Assembly: GCA_934045075.1 (NCBI GenBank)
Contig: OW203722.1
Coordinates: 13,454,796 to 13,518,795 of the forward strand
Direction: 5' to 3'
Source of the DNA: Yponomeuta sedellus
Taxonomy: Eukaryota > Arthropoda > Insecta > Lepidoptera > Yponomeutidae
Length of the DNA stretch: 64,000 nucleotides
The position numbers and the translations under genes were made by a program. Below, one piece after another: positions 31,022-41,310 of the stretch (positions are counted from its first letter, which is position 1; every line of letters starts with the position of its first letter). The notes below the pieces were generated by a model that was not told the DNA's origin, ran no database searches, and saw nothing but the letters and a program-made list of their open reading frames with translations.

Positions 31022-31336
31022 TGACAGGCTTAGCTTTAGGTACACTATATACTGGAACTACAAACTAGGCAGTATGTCGTGGTTGCCTTTGCATGGCTTT
31101 CTGAAGAAAGTTGGATAAGTCAATCATTTTGTCTCTGCCTTCTTCTTCCTCTTCCTGTCATGGCTGTCACTTGCCGTCACCTGTGTATTTTATAGTAAGC
31201 TTTATCTAATTTAATCTTAGTGATCTGACGTTGTTTTTTATGTTTAATATACTGAGATATATTAACCGTTGTGCGAGATCTCATTTATAACCAAAATACC
31301 ACCCTCTGTACGCTTCGACCACTGGACCTTCAAACA
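31022..31336 (+). repeat. Copia left LTR
   Basis: About 315 bp ending CTTCAAACA. Identical to the right LTR at nearly all positions from TTAGCTTTAGG onward. Confidence 0.88.
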
Positions 31337-31351
31337 GGTTATAGTGCCCAG
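31337..31351 (+). promoter_or_regulatory. Copia primer-binding site
   Basis: GGTTATAGTGCCCAG directly follows the LTR. Drosophila copia carries a similar GGTTATGGGCCCAG that pairs with an internal half of initiator tRNA-Met (from memory). Confidence 0.6.
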
Positions 31352-31421
31352 ATTCGAGGGTTGGTTTTCGACAAGTATTGGTTTTGGCACACTTCGGATT
31401 CAGATCAAGGATTGATCAGCA

Positions 31422-34400
31422 ATGACTGGTGAGACTAATGGAAACGGGCAGCTTGGGCCTCCTGCTACGTTTCATTTGGAAAAACTAGACGGCGTGAGAA
31501 ACTACCATGTATGGAAATTCCAGGCTCGCATGGCTTTGATTTTAGAAAACCTATGGGAGTGCATTGAGGGGACATCGAGCACTGTCGACAAGGCTAAAGA
31601 CCAGAAGGCGTTGGCAAGGATTTGCTTAGCAGTGAACCCATGTTGTTTTCAGCATGTACGTTTGGCTCAAACGGCTAAAGAAGCTTGGACAAAACTAAGA
31701 GACGCGTATGAAGATAAGGGTCTGTACAGACGAGTTGTACTGCTGCGACTGCTGCACCGAGCTGACTTTAATGACTATGAGAACATGAGTGCATACATCG
31801 ATGGAGTAACAACCATAGTCCAACAATTGTGTGACATCGGGAAGGTCATCGATGACAAGGAAGTCGCGGAGATCCTGCTGAGTGGTCTACCTAAAGAGTA
31901 CGACGTCTTGGTATCTAGTTTGGAAGCTGCAAATTTTTCTGATAATTTATGCAGTGAGACTGTTAGAGCTAGACTTCTTCAAGAGGAATATCGTAGAAAC
32001 ACGAAGTCAAACGGCAACCTGGTTTCATCAAATGAAGTCGCTTTTGTTGGCCGGAGTAGAAAGGTTATATGCCACTATTGCAGAAGACCAGGCCACATCA
32101 AAGCAAAGTGCTTTAAGTTGAGACGCGACAAGAAATTGCAGAAGCCACAGGACAAGATAGAAGAAGCTTTGTTTGTGTCTGCATTTTCAGCATGTGCCTC
32201 AGAAGATTGGATCATAGACTCAGGTTGTACTTCCCACATGTGTAATGATAAAGGCTTATTTATTTCCCTGGACAGTAACTTTTCAAGTAATATTTGCATT
32301 GCAAATGGGGACAACTTGTTGTGTAAAGGTATTGGTACTGTTAAAATTAATATTAAGAATAGTAATATTAAAACGATTGAAAATGTTATGTTTGTACCTG
32401 AGTTGTTCACCAATTTACTGTCAGTTAGTCAGTTAGTAAGGAAGGATTATAAAGTTACTTTTCAGGAAGAATTTTGCAATATTAATAATAATAAAAATAA
32501 AGTCATAGCCAGAGCATCTAGGATAAAAGGAGTATATAGGTTAGATTGTGTCACAAGTTCTGTCCAACAGAAAAACACTAGCAACTGCGGCCAGGCAATT
32601 GTGGAGGAGCAGCAAGGAGCTCATGCTGCTAGTTCTACAGCCATATGGCACAGGAGATTGGGACATCTGAGTAGTGCAGGTATGTGCAAGTTGTTAAATA
32701 TGTCTGAGGGTTTAAAAATTAGTAAAACTAATAAATTAGCAGATTGTGAGGCTTGCATTCAGGGGAAGCAAACAGTAAAATGTTTTCCCAAGGGCGAAGC
32801 CAAGCGTGCTCAGAAACCTCTTGAACTGATACATTCTGACGTTTGTGGTCCCATGCCAGAGCCTAGTTGGGGTGGAGCTAGATATTTAGTGACATTTACG
32901 GACGATTTTACTCGAAAATCTTTTGGTTATCTCATCCAGAATAAAAGTGAGGTTATGCATATGTTTATCAAGTTTAAGGATCTAGTTGAAAAGCAGTTGT
33001 GTTTATCAGTGAAATGTTTAAGGTCTGATGGAGGGGGTGAATATTGCAGTGCTCAATTCACCAATTATTTGTCTAGTCAAGGTATAATCCATCAGGTAAC
33101 TATGCCCTACAGTCCACAACAAAATGGTGTTGCTGAACGGTTGAATAGGACTCTAATAGAAAAAGCAAGGTGTATGCTTATTGATGCTAAGCTGGGCAGG
33201 CGCTATTGGGGTGAGGCCGTTATGACGGCGATATATTTAAAGAACAGGTCCCCTTCAGCTGCAGTGCCTGACATCACTCCGGAGGAATTATGGACTGGTC
33301 ACAAAGTGGACCTTAGTCATTTGAGAGTCTTTGGGTGCCGAGCTTTTGCTCTTGTGCCAGATAGTCACCGTCGCAAGCTAGATGCAAAGTCTAAGGAGTA
33401 CATTTTTGTGGGATACTGCGAAAATTCAAAAGGTTATAGATTAATAGATCCTAGTAATCCTAAAAGGGTTTTGAATTCAAGAAATGTGCATTTTATTGAA
33501 TCTGACAGTGATATAAATAATCTTGATAAAATCTGTGATAGCAATGAAAATAAATTAAATGATAATTTGAATTATAATGAATTAATTTTGAATAATTTGA
33601 ACAATGTTTCTTATAATTATTCTAATGAATTGAATAATAATTCTGAATATTTTTCTGCAATTCCAGTGATGGAGCCCTCTTCTGGAACTAAGGCCCCCAG
33701 CGAGAGAGAGTCTCCTCCTGTGTGTGAGCAGCCACCTGTGTGTGAGCAGCCACCTGTGTGTGAGCAGCCAGCACAAGCGTTGTGTGACAGTCCACATAGT
33801 GAGACATCATGCGACACTATTGGTAACACAAGTTTGCATTTTGAGAGTCCAATCGAATTTATGTCATGTAGTGATTCTGAGGACACGGAGGTTGACATCA
33901 CGACGACGGCGGCGGAGCCACGGAGCTCGCAGCGTCCCGTGAGATCTACAAGAGGTACTGTACCCAAAAAGTTTGATGATTATGATCTGTCACTTTTTTC
34001 TCAAGCTTACCTTTTTTATGAACCTCAATCCTATGAAGATGCATTGGCTAGTAATAATAAGCTAGAATGGGAAGGTGCTATGAACACAGAGTATGAATCT
34101 CTTATTAAGAACAGTGTATGGACATTGGTGGACAGGCCAGTTGATAGGAATATCATTAAATGTAAGTGGGTGTATAAAGTCAAACAAGAGACTTCAGGGA
34201 GCTTTGATGAATTTAAGGCTCGTTTAGTAGCTCGAGGATTTAGTCAGGAACCTGGGGTGGATTATGACAAAACTTTTGCCCCTGTTGTACGGCATTCCAC
34301 AATGCGTGTTCTTTTCAACCTAGCTAATGAATTAAATATGGATATTAATCATGTAGATATTACAACAGCTTTCCTAAATGGTACTTTAGAAGAAGAGATA

Positions 34401-35567
34401 TATATGGAGCAGCCTCCTGGTTTTATTGTTGACAAAAACAAAGTTTGCTTATTGAGAAAAAGTATTTATGGCTTAAAACAAGCGAGTAGAGTTTGGAACA
34501 TGACAGTTAATGATTTACTAGTCAAGTATGGTTACTCTCAAACAAAATGTGAACCCTGTGTATATGTTAAGAGAGGTAATAATAATAACTTAACAATCTT
34601 AGCGGTCTATGTGGATGACTTTTTTATTTTCACGAACAATTTGAAAGAAAAAGAAAGTTTAATTGATCTATTGTCTAAAAACTATTGTGTTAAAAATTTA
34701 GGAGAAATTGTGAACTGCTTAGGAATGAATGTTCAAAGAGATAGGTCAAAGGGTGTTTTAATTTTGAAACAGACTGAGTATATTAAAAAGTTATTGACTA
34801 GATTTGGTATGTTAGACTCTAAAGAAGTATCTACACCTATGGTTGTAAATGAAAAATTTAACAATGAAAATAGTAATGACACTTGTTTGACAGAATTTAA
34901 TTATAGAGAATTAATTGGCTCATTAATGTACTTATGTGTGTGTACACGACCTGACATTGCTTATAGTTGTAGTTTGCTGAGTCAGTTTAATAATAATTTT
35001 AATAAATGTCATTGGTTAGCTGCCAAAAGGGTACTTCGCTATTTGAAGAAAACAATGCATTATGGCTTGGTTTTCAAAAAGTCTGAGAATAATAAATTTT
35101 GTTTAGAGGCTTTTGCAGACGCAGACTGGGCGAATGACCCTATTGACAGGAAATCTTTTAGTGGTTTTGTGTTGAGACTAGGCAGCAATACTATTAACTG
35201 GGAATGTAGAAAACAACGCTGCGTCGCTTTATCCAGCACTGAGGCGGAATATCTGGCTATCAGTGACTGTTGTAAAGACATCCTGTTTATGTGTAATTTT
35301 TGGAAGGAATTGACAGGATGCCGGCTTCAATGTAAATTAGGAAATGATAATACAAGTGCTATTAGGCTTTTAGATTCTAAAGAGTGTCATAAGAGGACAA
35401 AGCACATAGATATTAGGTATCATTTTGTGAAAGATTTGATAAGTAAAGGTTTAATTGCTGTGACTTACTTGCAGACTGATTGTATGATGGCTGATATCTT
35501 AACCAAGGCTTTGTCTTCAACAAAACATCATGATTTCATGAAGAGCTTGAATGTGATACCTGTGTAA
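31422..35567 (+). CDS. Copia gag-pol polyprotein, intact 1381 aa
   Basis: Order by residue: gag (1-210), CCHC knuckle CHYCRRPGHIKAKC (about 216), protease DWIIDSGCTSHM (about 265), integrase zinc-binding region (RRLGHLSS then CEACIQGK, 410-455), integrase core (HSDVCGP, TDDFTRK, RSDGGGEY, NGVAERLNRT), a low-complexity linker with three PPVCEQ repeats (about 765), reverse transcriptase (KWVYKVKQ, TTAFLNGTLEEE, catalytic YVDDFF near 1063) and RNase H (FADADW, ALSSTEAEY, DNTSAI, ending ILTKAL). All catalytic residues that I can identify are present and no stop or frameshift interrupts the frame, so this copy could still encode a working enzyme set. Codon use is AT-rich like the host. Confidence 0.93.
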   Translation: MTGETNGNGQLGPPATFHLEKLDGVRNYHVWKFQARMALILENLWECIEGTSSTVDKAKDQKALARICLAVNPCCFQHVRLAQTAKEAWTKLRDAYEDKGLYRRVVLLRLLHRADFNDYENMSAYIDGVTTIVQQLCDIGKVIDDKEVAEILLSGLPKEYDVLVSSLEAANFSDNLCSETVRARLLQEEYRRNTKSNGNLVSSNEVAFVGRSRKVICHYCRRPGHIKAKCFKLRRDKKLQKPQDKIEEALFVSAFSACASEDWIIDSGCTSHMCNDKGLFISLDSNFSSNICIANGDNLLCKGIGTVKINIKNSNIKTIENVMFVPELFTNLLSVSQLVRKDYKVTFQEEFCNINNNKNKVIARASRIKGVYRLDCVTSSVQQKNTSNCGQAIVEEQQGAHAASSTAIWHRRLGHLSSAGMCKLLNMSEGLKISKTNKLADCEACIQGKQTVKCFPKGEAKRAQKPLELIHSDVCGPMPEPSWGGARYLVTFTDDFTRKSFGYLIQNKSEVMHMFIKFKDLVEKQLCLSVKCLRSDGGGEYCSAQFTNYLSSQGIIHQVTMPYSPQQNGVAERLNRTLIEKARCMLIDAKLGRRYWGEAVMTAIYLKNRSPSAAVPDITPEELWTGHKVDLSHLRVFGCRAFALVPDSHRRKLDAKSKEYIFVGYCENSKGYRLIDPSNPKRVLNSRNVHFIESDSDINNLDKICDSNENKLNDNLNYNELILNNLNNVSYNYSNELNNNSEYFSAIPVMEPSSGTKAPSERESPPVCEQPPVCEQPPVCEQPAQALCDSPHSETSCDTIGNTSLHFESPIEFMSCSDSEDTEVDITTTAAEPRSSQRPVRSTRGTVPKKFDDYDLSLFSQAYLFYEPQSYEDALASNNKLEWEGAMNTEYESLIKNSVWTLVDRPVDRNIIKCKWVYKVKQETSGSFDEFKARLVARGFSQEPGVDYDKTFAPVVRHSTMRVLFNLANELNMDINHVDITTAFLNGTLEEEIYMEQPPGFIVDKNKVCLLRKSIYGLKQASRVWNMTVNDLLVKYGYSQTKCEPCVYVKRGNNNNLTILAVYVDDFFIFTNNLKEKESLIDLLSKNYCVKNLGEIVNCLGMNVQRDRSKGVLILKQTEYIKKLLTRFGMLDSKEVSTPMVVNEKFNNENSNDTCLTEFNYRELIGSLMYLCVCTRPDIAYSCSLLSQFNNNFNKCHWLAAKRVLRYLKKTMHYGLVFKKSENNKFCLEAFADADWANDPIDRKSFSGFVLRLGSNTINWECRKQRCVALSSTEAEYLAISDCCKDILFMCNFWKELTGCRLQCKLGNDNTSAIRLLDSKECHKRTKHIDIRYHFVKDLISKGLIAVTYLQTDCMMADILTKALSSTKHHDFMKSLNVIPV

Positions 35568-35708
35568 GTGGTGCGGAGCTTGAAGTCTGGTTAGAAGTTT
35601 GTAAAATGGTTTTACATTTTTTCTTAACTTAGTGTATAATGCTCTTGTACTGTAATATAGAGTCATGGGTATATGTTTGATGCTGGTAGTATATAGTGTA
35701 AGGGGAAG

Positions 35709-36022
35709 TGTTAAATTAGCTTTAGGTACACTATATACTGGAACTACAAACTAGGCAGTATGTCGTGGTTGCCTTTGCATGGCTTTCTGAAGAAAGTTGG
35801 ATAAGTCAATCATTTTGTCTCTGCCTTCTTCTTCCTCTTCCTGTCATGGCTGTCACTTGCCGTCACCTGTGTATTTTATAGTAAGCTTTATCTAATTTAA
35901 TCTTAGTGATCTGACGTTGTTTTTTATGTTTAATATACTGAGATATATTAACCGTTGTGCGAGATCTCATTTATAACAAAAATACCACCCTCTGTACGCT
36001 TCGACCACTGGACCTTCAAACA
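35709..36022 (+). repeat. Copia right LTR
   Basis: 314 bp from TGTTAAATT to CTTCAAACA, next to interrupted piggyBac transposase sequence. Confidence 0.9.
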
Positions 36023-36462
36023 AGTGGTGGGATGGATGAAGTCGGGAGTAGGTGTTGGCTGAGCTCGTGGTATTACTCGTCTAGATCTAGGATTTATTTG
36101 GCTGGAAGTACTAGGCTGTGGTGTCACGGCGGATGAGTTATACGGCATAACTAACTTACTACTGCTTGCCTGTGGACTAGTTATGCTCACGTTTTCATAG
36201 ATGTCATCATCCTGTAGTAGTTCAGGACACTCCTCCACTTCTTTTACCACCAAATCCTGTATTCTGATCAATTCGTCATCACTATATCTTCATCTGACAG
36301 TTCGTACTCATCTTCACTACCGGTTAGAATTGCAAAAAAGTGTTCAATATCGTCCGTAGTCAAACTTTTCCTACGCCTCATCTGTAAACAATACGTGAAT
36401 TTAGAGGATACTGATTGCATGGTGTGCCATATCCGGCACATACAAAAATGTTGTGATTTCAT
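36023..36462 (-). pseudogene. piggyBac transposase N-terminal fragment
   Basis: Minus-strand frames give RRRKSLTTDDIEHFFAIL, the acidic GSEDEYELSDEDIV and, after a frameshift near 36270, an acidic ECPELLQDDDIYENV and RVIPRAQPTPTPDF. This acidic leader followed by a Pro-rich stretch is the usual N-terminus of piggyBac transposases. It is cut at 36023 by the Copia LTR. Confidence 0.7.
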
Positions 36463-36804
36463 ATACTATTTATCAATTTAATTACAGGATAACAATTAAA
36501 ATAACAAATATGAACATTAACTTACCTCTGTCAAATATTTAATCACTTAATTATTAAATTTTATCCACTTTTTTTAAAAAATTTACACGCCGCTCATTAA
36601 CAGAATTCAAATTTCTTTCCGATCTGACGAAAAATTACAATAACTACGGGTAGTGACATCTAACCAAAATTTCCGATACTAAATTCAATATTCAAATCCA
36701 TTATGCTTCATCTACTCAACACTAGATGACGCAATTTGGATCAAATTTTAAAATATGGTCAAGTTTTGGTATGTGCCATATGTGGCACGCTATGCGCTGT
36801 AGGG

Positions 36805-37271
36805 TTAACCTAAGAGTACAGACGGCGGCCTTATCACTAAAAGTGATCTCTTCCAGACAACCTTCGGATGAACTGGACTAATACATTAGAGAAGGAAGTG
36901 GATGTACAAAAAAAAAACATAGAAAACATTAATTTCAGAGGTTCCAAATACATGCCTCAATAACAGTTTGAATAAATAAAATTATCCACAGATACATACA
37001 AATAATTTACATAAATAAAAAATGAATATTATACATAAATAATTAACAAAATATACACATTCAAAGGACACAAGTAGAACACAACAACAGCAGGACAATA
37101 TTACAAAATTAAATAATTACAGTGTAGTAGTGAGATAGAACTCCTTTACCATAGCCATAAAAATGGGAAGGAAGGAGAAGGGAGTATTGCATTTACCTTC
37201 CACAAGATAGAGATTTGTGCCCCTCGGTGCGGTGCGGTGCGGTGGGTGGATGATGATGATAAAAGCGCTCA
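36805..37271. other. Intergenic, no gene seen
   Basis: AT-rich sequence after the TTAA duplication. A 'gcggtgcggtgcggtg' micro-repeat lies near 37220. Confidence 0.4.
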
Positions 37272-37630
37272 TGGCCTAGGCGAACCGAGTGATTGGAATC
37301 AATCACTTGGTTAAGCAGCAACAGGCGCGGTCAGGTACGGGATGGGTGAGGGTCCCGTGACTACCGCTAGTGGCATTTTTCCGAGCTCTTCCGTGCTTCG
37401 CAAGGCACGTTAAGCAGTTGGTGCCGGCTGTCATATATAATTGCAGTCGTTAAGCCATGTCAGAGGCCTTATGGGCGGCTTGATAACTTCTGACAGTAAG
37501 GCCCGCCACTGTCTTACATTCCTCCACCAACCCCGACTTGGCCCCCGTGGTGGAGTATGGCCCAACCTTCCTGCGATGCAGGAAGAGACCCGTGCCCCAG
37601 CAGTGGGGACATACAAGGGTTGATAACGAT
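37272..37630 (+). mobile_element. 5S-derived SINE copy (variant head)
   Basis: The head 'aatcacttggttaagcagcaacaggcgcggtcagg' is closer to 5S rRNA (TTAAGCAGC..GGCGCGGT) than the other copies. The body and tail match: 'aggcacgttaagcagttggtgccgg', 'gacagtaaggcccgccac', 'ccccgtggtggagtatgg', 'ccccagcagtggggaca'. It ends with a GAT-rich tail. Confidence 0.75.
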
Positions 37631-38299
37631 GATCATGAAAACACTGATTTGGTTTTATAAAAAAAAAAATACCTACCAATATTTTCAATAAAATAAAAGA
37701 TTATAATACTGCTTTCAGAAACACCAATAACACCGCGTGACGTCTCCCTTAGGTAAACATTTGTTTACTTTTGGCTCCACGTACACTGACGTTTGATGTT
37801 TTTTTACCTAGGCGTGACATCATGAGATTCGATGCGTCACAGATTCGAGCTGATTCCCACAGATGTAAAATAATTTTAGAAAAATGTCTAACCTTCGTTA
37901 AACTACAGTTTATTACTGAAGTATAGAGATTTTTCTAAATAATAAATGTGTCCCCACATTATGGATTTCTTGATTTTTATTTAACAGAATGGGACTTTCA
38001 GATACTATGCTATTGAGCAAAAATAATCTGTGTGAAGCCTTTCGATCGCTGTGATAAAGATAGGGAGTATTTTTTTTTTCTTGTGTATCAGGTTCGATTC
38101 CCGGTTCAACCAGGTAATTACGAGTACTTAAAAATCTATGAATGCGGTTTAAATACGAATATCTTCTTTCAGTAAAATGTGCCATCTCTAATATTCAAGG
38201 TGCGTTCCGTCCCTGCGGTATGGCCGTGGGATGCCGTGTATACTGATATTTTAAAATTCTCGTTTCTCTAAAACCACATTTTTTTTGTAGATATAATAT
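37631..38299. other. Intergenic, possible tRNA-SINE relic
   Basis: GGTTCGATTCC at 38091-38101 matches a pol III box B. A clear box A was not found, so a degraded SINE is possible. Nothing else was recognised. Confidence 0.3.
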
Positions 38300-38683
38300 T
38301 GTTAGGAATATTTTAGTAGTAGAGACTGGCAACAATCTCATGACGTCACCGTTCCTATATAAAGCGTGCGCCGTACTCGCTCCTCTCTCTTTGGCTGCCT
38401 GGTTTTGCTTCGAGTAGGTTCATGGAAAGGTTCGTCGTGGTTTGTCGCCAGTCTGGTGAGGTTATGTTTCCGTTACTTTTGAATTGTGTTGCTTGTAACT
38501 AGAGTGCTATGCGCTTTGTAAATTCTTATAAGACTATTTGAGAAAAGATTATTCGAGTGGAGTTTCTTGGCTGCCTTCTTCTCCACTACGGCTTAAGCCC
38601 GAAGGTGGCTCAGGAATTTGACATTGAATTAAATTTCTGAAAAGGCCACTCATTTCTATTATTTCTACGCCTGATTCCTTACA
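38300..38683 (+). repeat. Left LTR of the gag/pol-less element
   Basis: 384 bp. It contains TGACGTCA and TATATAAA upstream of a likely start site. Plus orientation is inferred from the primer-site candidate following it. Confidence 0.9.
38341..38363 (+). promoter_or_regulatory. CRE and TATA box in LTR
   Basis: TGACGTCA (38341-38348) is a full CREB/ATF site, 7 bp before TATATAAA (38356-38363). Both are repeated in the right LTR at 43121-43128 and 43136-43143. The arrangement is a textbook core promoter. Confidence 0.6.
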
Positions 38684-38702
38684 TCAGAAGTGGGATTCGA
38701 CC
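38684..38702 (+). promoter_or_regulatory. Primer-binding-like site
   Basis: TCAGAAGTGGGATTCGACC right after the LTR would pair with the acceptor and T arm of tRNA-Leu, except for its last few bases and CCA. The Gypsy element at 11678 has nearly the same sequence at the same place. Confidence 0.5.
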
Positions 38703-40439
38703 TTCTTTCCTACATAAATATTGAAGTTTTGGCCCCCTGATTAATTCTGTACTTTTCCGGAATTTATTTGCAATTTTCTAATTTACCCACAAAACACGGG
38801 TCGAGAGAAAAACCTATTCGGTGAGACCTTTCTTTGTTATTAGCGGTTGTGTTCGCACACCGTGCTTGTATTCTGTTTGCCAGAATGATAGATTATCTCG
38901 TCTAAAAACCGCGGCGCTAGCGAACCTCGCGATCTCGCAATAGGCGCTTGTGTGGTCGCCAATAGCGCAGATGACCAGATGCGCGATTGAGCGTACGACT
39001 CGTTCACCGTAACCGTGGTGACCGCCGATAATACATCCTGTGACCGAGGCGGTGGAGCCGCACTCATCGTGATGGCGACCGGGCATGGATTACGATCATA
39101 AGCATCGTGACGATCGAGGTCGCAGCCGCGAATCGTGGCATACCTTTGTGCCGAGACTGAACGCGTTGGAGACTCGCTCGCTGCTGGTGAGTTCCACCGA
39201 GCCTACTTTAAAAAGGTACAGAGCAGATTGTGAAAGCTATACCAGTGGCTGAGGTCAGTAAGTGCGCAAAACTTTAAAGTCTAGTTTTGACCCCTAAATT
39301 CGCAATGTCTATACCTGGTTCGGTTGGTGGGTAAAGTTGTTCGAATAATAAATCAAATAACTAATAACGTGTAGCTACTTTGACGTAGTCTCGCCTAAAT
39401 GAATTACAAATAGAAGACCAATCAAGTATGTAAGACTTTAAAATGTAACAAACCTAAGTGCAAATGATTTCGATAATATCGCAATTAATTTACATCCCGG
39501 TCCCGTGAAGACAATAATGTGCTTCCCCTTAAGACTAGTTCTTGTGTTACCCCTTAAGAATCATGATGTTCATAAGACACGTCGATTTGTAGGCAGTGTA
39601 ATGAAGTGCAACAATAAGCAACTGCAAAAACAAATCTACCCACCACACCACAAAAAAAAGATCTGATGGTTTCTTACAAATAGTGTAAACTTGTAAGACA
39701 ACGTTTGTGAAGTTCCCAGTGACTCTAGTAGGCGAAATATATTTTGTGGTCAAGTGTGGTTGCGTTTCTGATAAATGCATTCCAGTGTTAAGTGAAATGA
39801 AATGAAAAGGTTTCGTTCAAGTGCCAGCTACAACTATTGTTTTCTTAATCACGAGCTGTAACGCTTATATTGTTGTTTGCAAAGTAGATGCGAAAAATGT
39901 GTGTGTAAATTGGATTGTTTGGAAAATGTACGAAATGTAAAAAACTGAGTAGGTAAGCTTTTCGCTTTTATTCGCAAAACATAATTATGTGAACTTGATT
40001 ATGTTCGGAGTTGCGTACCGAGAGGTGCGTTGTTAACGTGTCTATTATGAGTGCTTTTCAGGATGAATAGATTGCGTTTTCGGTGCTTCCGTAGCTGACG
40101 GCCGACGTGTGCACATATCAAGCTACTACGGAGCCAGACTGCCCTGCGCGCAAATACACGTTGTTGCTTACATGTTGCCAAGCGTAACCGCGCCGTACCC
40201 GAGGGAGAACTATCAAAGGAGAACGGGTCTGTAGAGTTTTACCACAGGGAATATCCACGGGAACATCTATGAGTAATGTGAAGGTATGTCAACCCTCTTC
40301 CTGTCACGGTGACATAAGATGCAACTCTTGTCAATAAATTCGTAAGACTTGAAAACTGTTTCTGTTCATGTACGGTTATTCTGGATAAGACAACAATGTG
40401 CCCATATTAGTGGAAGGACACACGAGCTTAGAGAGTTTG
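38703..40439. other. Interior of the LTR element, non-coding
   Basis: A GC-rich block at 38900-39190 with short overlapping frames in all directions, then AT-rich sequence. No retroviral domain or host exon was recognised. Confidence 0.5.
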
Positions 40440-40690
40440 CCTGTTTGTTTTCTTTATGTGCAGGAAAAGCCGAGCGACTAAGCGAAGCGGTGCACTGCTG
40501 CCAAGCACGACGGCACTGTTGTTGAACGCGACTACGCGTTGCTGTCGCGTGCAACTGCGTGTTGCTAGCTGCGATTGTGCGCCTGACAAGTGCAAGTACG
40601 CGCCGCTGCAGGCTGCGACTGCGCGCCGCTGCTGCCTGTGACTGTGTGTCTGCCGTGCGCGAGTGCGCGCTGATAAGCCCTTGTGATGCC
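40440..40690. repeat. GC-rich degenerate CTG/GCG repeat, copy 1
   Basis: The segment around 40565-40620 (GTGCGCCTGACAAG then GCGCCGCTGC) recurs diverged at 42510-42570. These two blocks flank the nested TTAA element. Confidence 0.65.
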
Positions 40691-40741
40691 TCTGTCGATA
40701 GCCCTCGAATAGTATATGGACGAAGTACATGTATTCTCGGT

Positions 40742-41060
40742 GTGAAAGCTTTTCGGTACGCGAACTTGTTGGTGCCTATGCCGAAAAGTCACTATGTGGT
40801 ACGTAGACTTTGATGCCTATACCAATAGTGTGGGTTGGTATGCGAACTTGGGAGCCTATGCCAACGGGAGTGAAAGCTTTTCGGTACGCGAACTTGGTGC
40901 CTATGCCGAAGAGTTGCTATGTGGTACGCAGACTTTGATGCCTATGCCAATAGTGTGGGTTGGTATGCGAACTTGGGAGCCTATGCCAACGGAAGTGAAA
41001 TCTTTTCGGTATGCGAACTTGGAGGAGCCTATGCCGAAGAGTCGCTATTTGACACGTACT
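40742..41060. repeat. Tandem repeat, ~126-bp unit, 2.6 copies
   Basis: Units start GTGAAAGCTTTTCGGTA at 40742, 40870 and 40995 (the last GTGAAATC). Each contains 'gcgaacttg', 'gtgcctatgccgaa' and 'cctatgccaac'. Units differ by a few substitutions and by 1-3 bp in length. Confidence 0.88.
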
Positions 41061-41199
41061 TTGTCAAAAAGCGTTTGCATGCGTAATTGGGTCGACCCGA
41101 GTGTTATTTTTTTTTTAATGTGATCTGGGACTATTCAGTTTGTGATTTTAAAAGATTACAAATTGTTTAGCCATGGGTCGATTTAACCCTTCTCGCGTT

Positions 41200-41280
41200 T
41201 AGTGTACATACGTCTGTACACTAATCAGCCCGGCCGCGCGCAATCCCCCAAGCGCTTAGTGTACAGACGTATGTACACTA
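41200..41280. repeat. Perfect 25-bp inverted repeat, each arm itself near-palindromic
   Basis: Arms 41200-41224 and 41256-41280 pair without mismatch around a 31-nt GC-rich loop. Each arm contains AGTGTACA, six bases, then TGTACACT, so several alternative foldings are possible. Confidence 0.85.
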
Positions 41281-41310
41281 TGCAACGCTCAGATTGGACT
41301 CTTTTTATCT

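Larger units (their letters stand above)
31022..36022 (+). mobile_element. Ty1/Copia retrotransposon, structurally complete
   Basis: LTRs at about 31022-31336 and 35709-36022 differ, apart from their first seven or so bases, by one base that I can see. The right LTR starts TGTTAAATTAGC after the purine tract 'aaggggaag'. The left one starts with a different 'TGACAGGC'. The primer site GGTTATAGTGCCCAG follows the left LTR. One uninterrupted gag-pol frame lies between. It sits inside the piggyBac element; no 5-bp duplication is visible (TGGCT left, AGTGG right). Confidence 0.9.
30374..36804. mobile_element. piggyBac-type element, internally deleted, split by Copia
   Basis: Ends CCCTACAGTGC (30374) and GCGCTGTAGGG (to 36804) are inverted copies, each next to a TTAA (30370-30373 and 36805-36808), the invariant piggyBac target. 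Subterminal 'atatggcacata' motifs occur at both ends. Without the Copia insert (31022-36022) about 1.4 kb remains, carrying transposase N-terminal pieces on the minus strand only. Confidence 0.88.

Noticed and set aside
33582..33967. Minus-strand frames with Cys/His-rich repeats
   Set aside because: They are the antisense of the Copia PPVCEQ linker repeats.
38814..39086. Two overlapping minus-strand frames in the LTR element interior as a possible gag
   Set aside because: No gag, zinc-knuckle or protease motif, and the composition matches the GC-rich surroundings.
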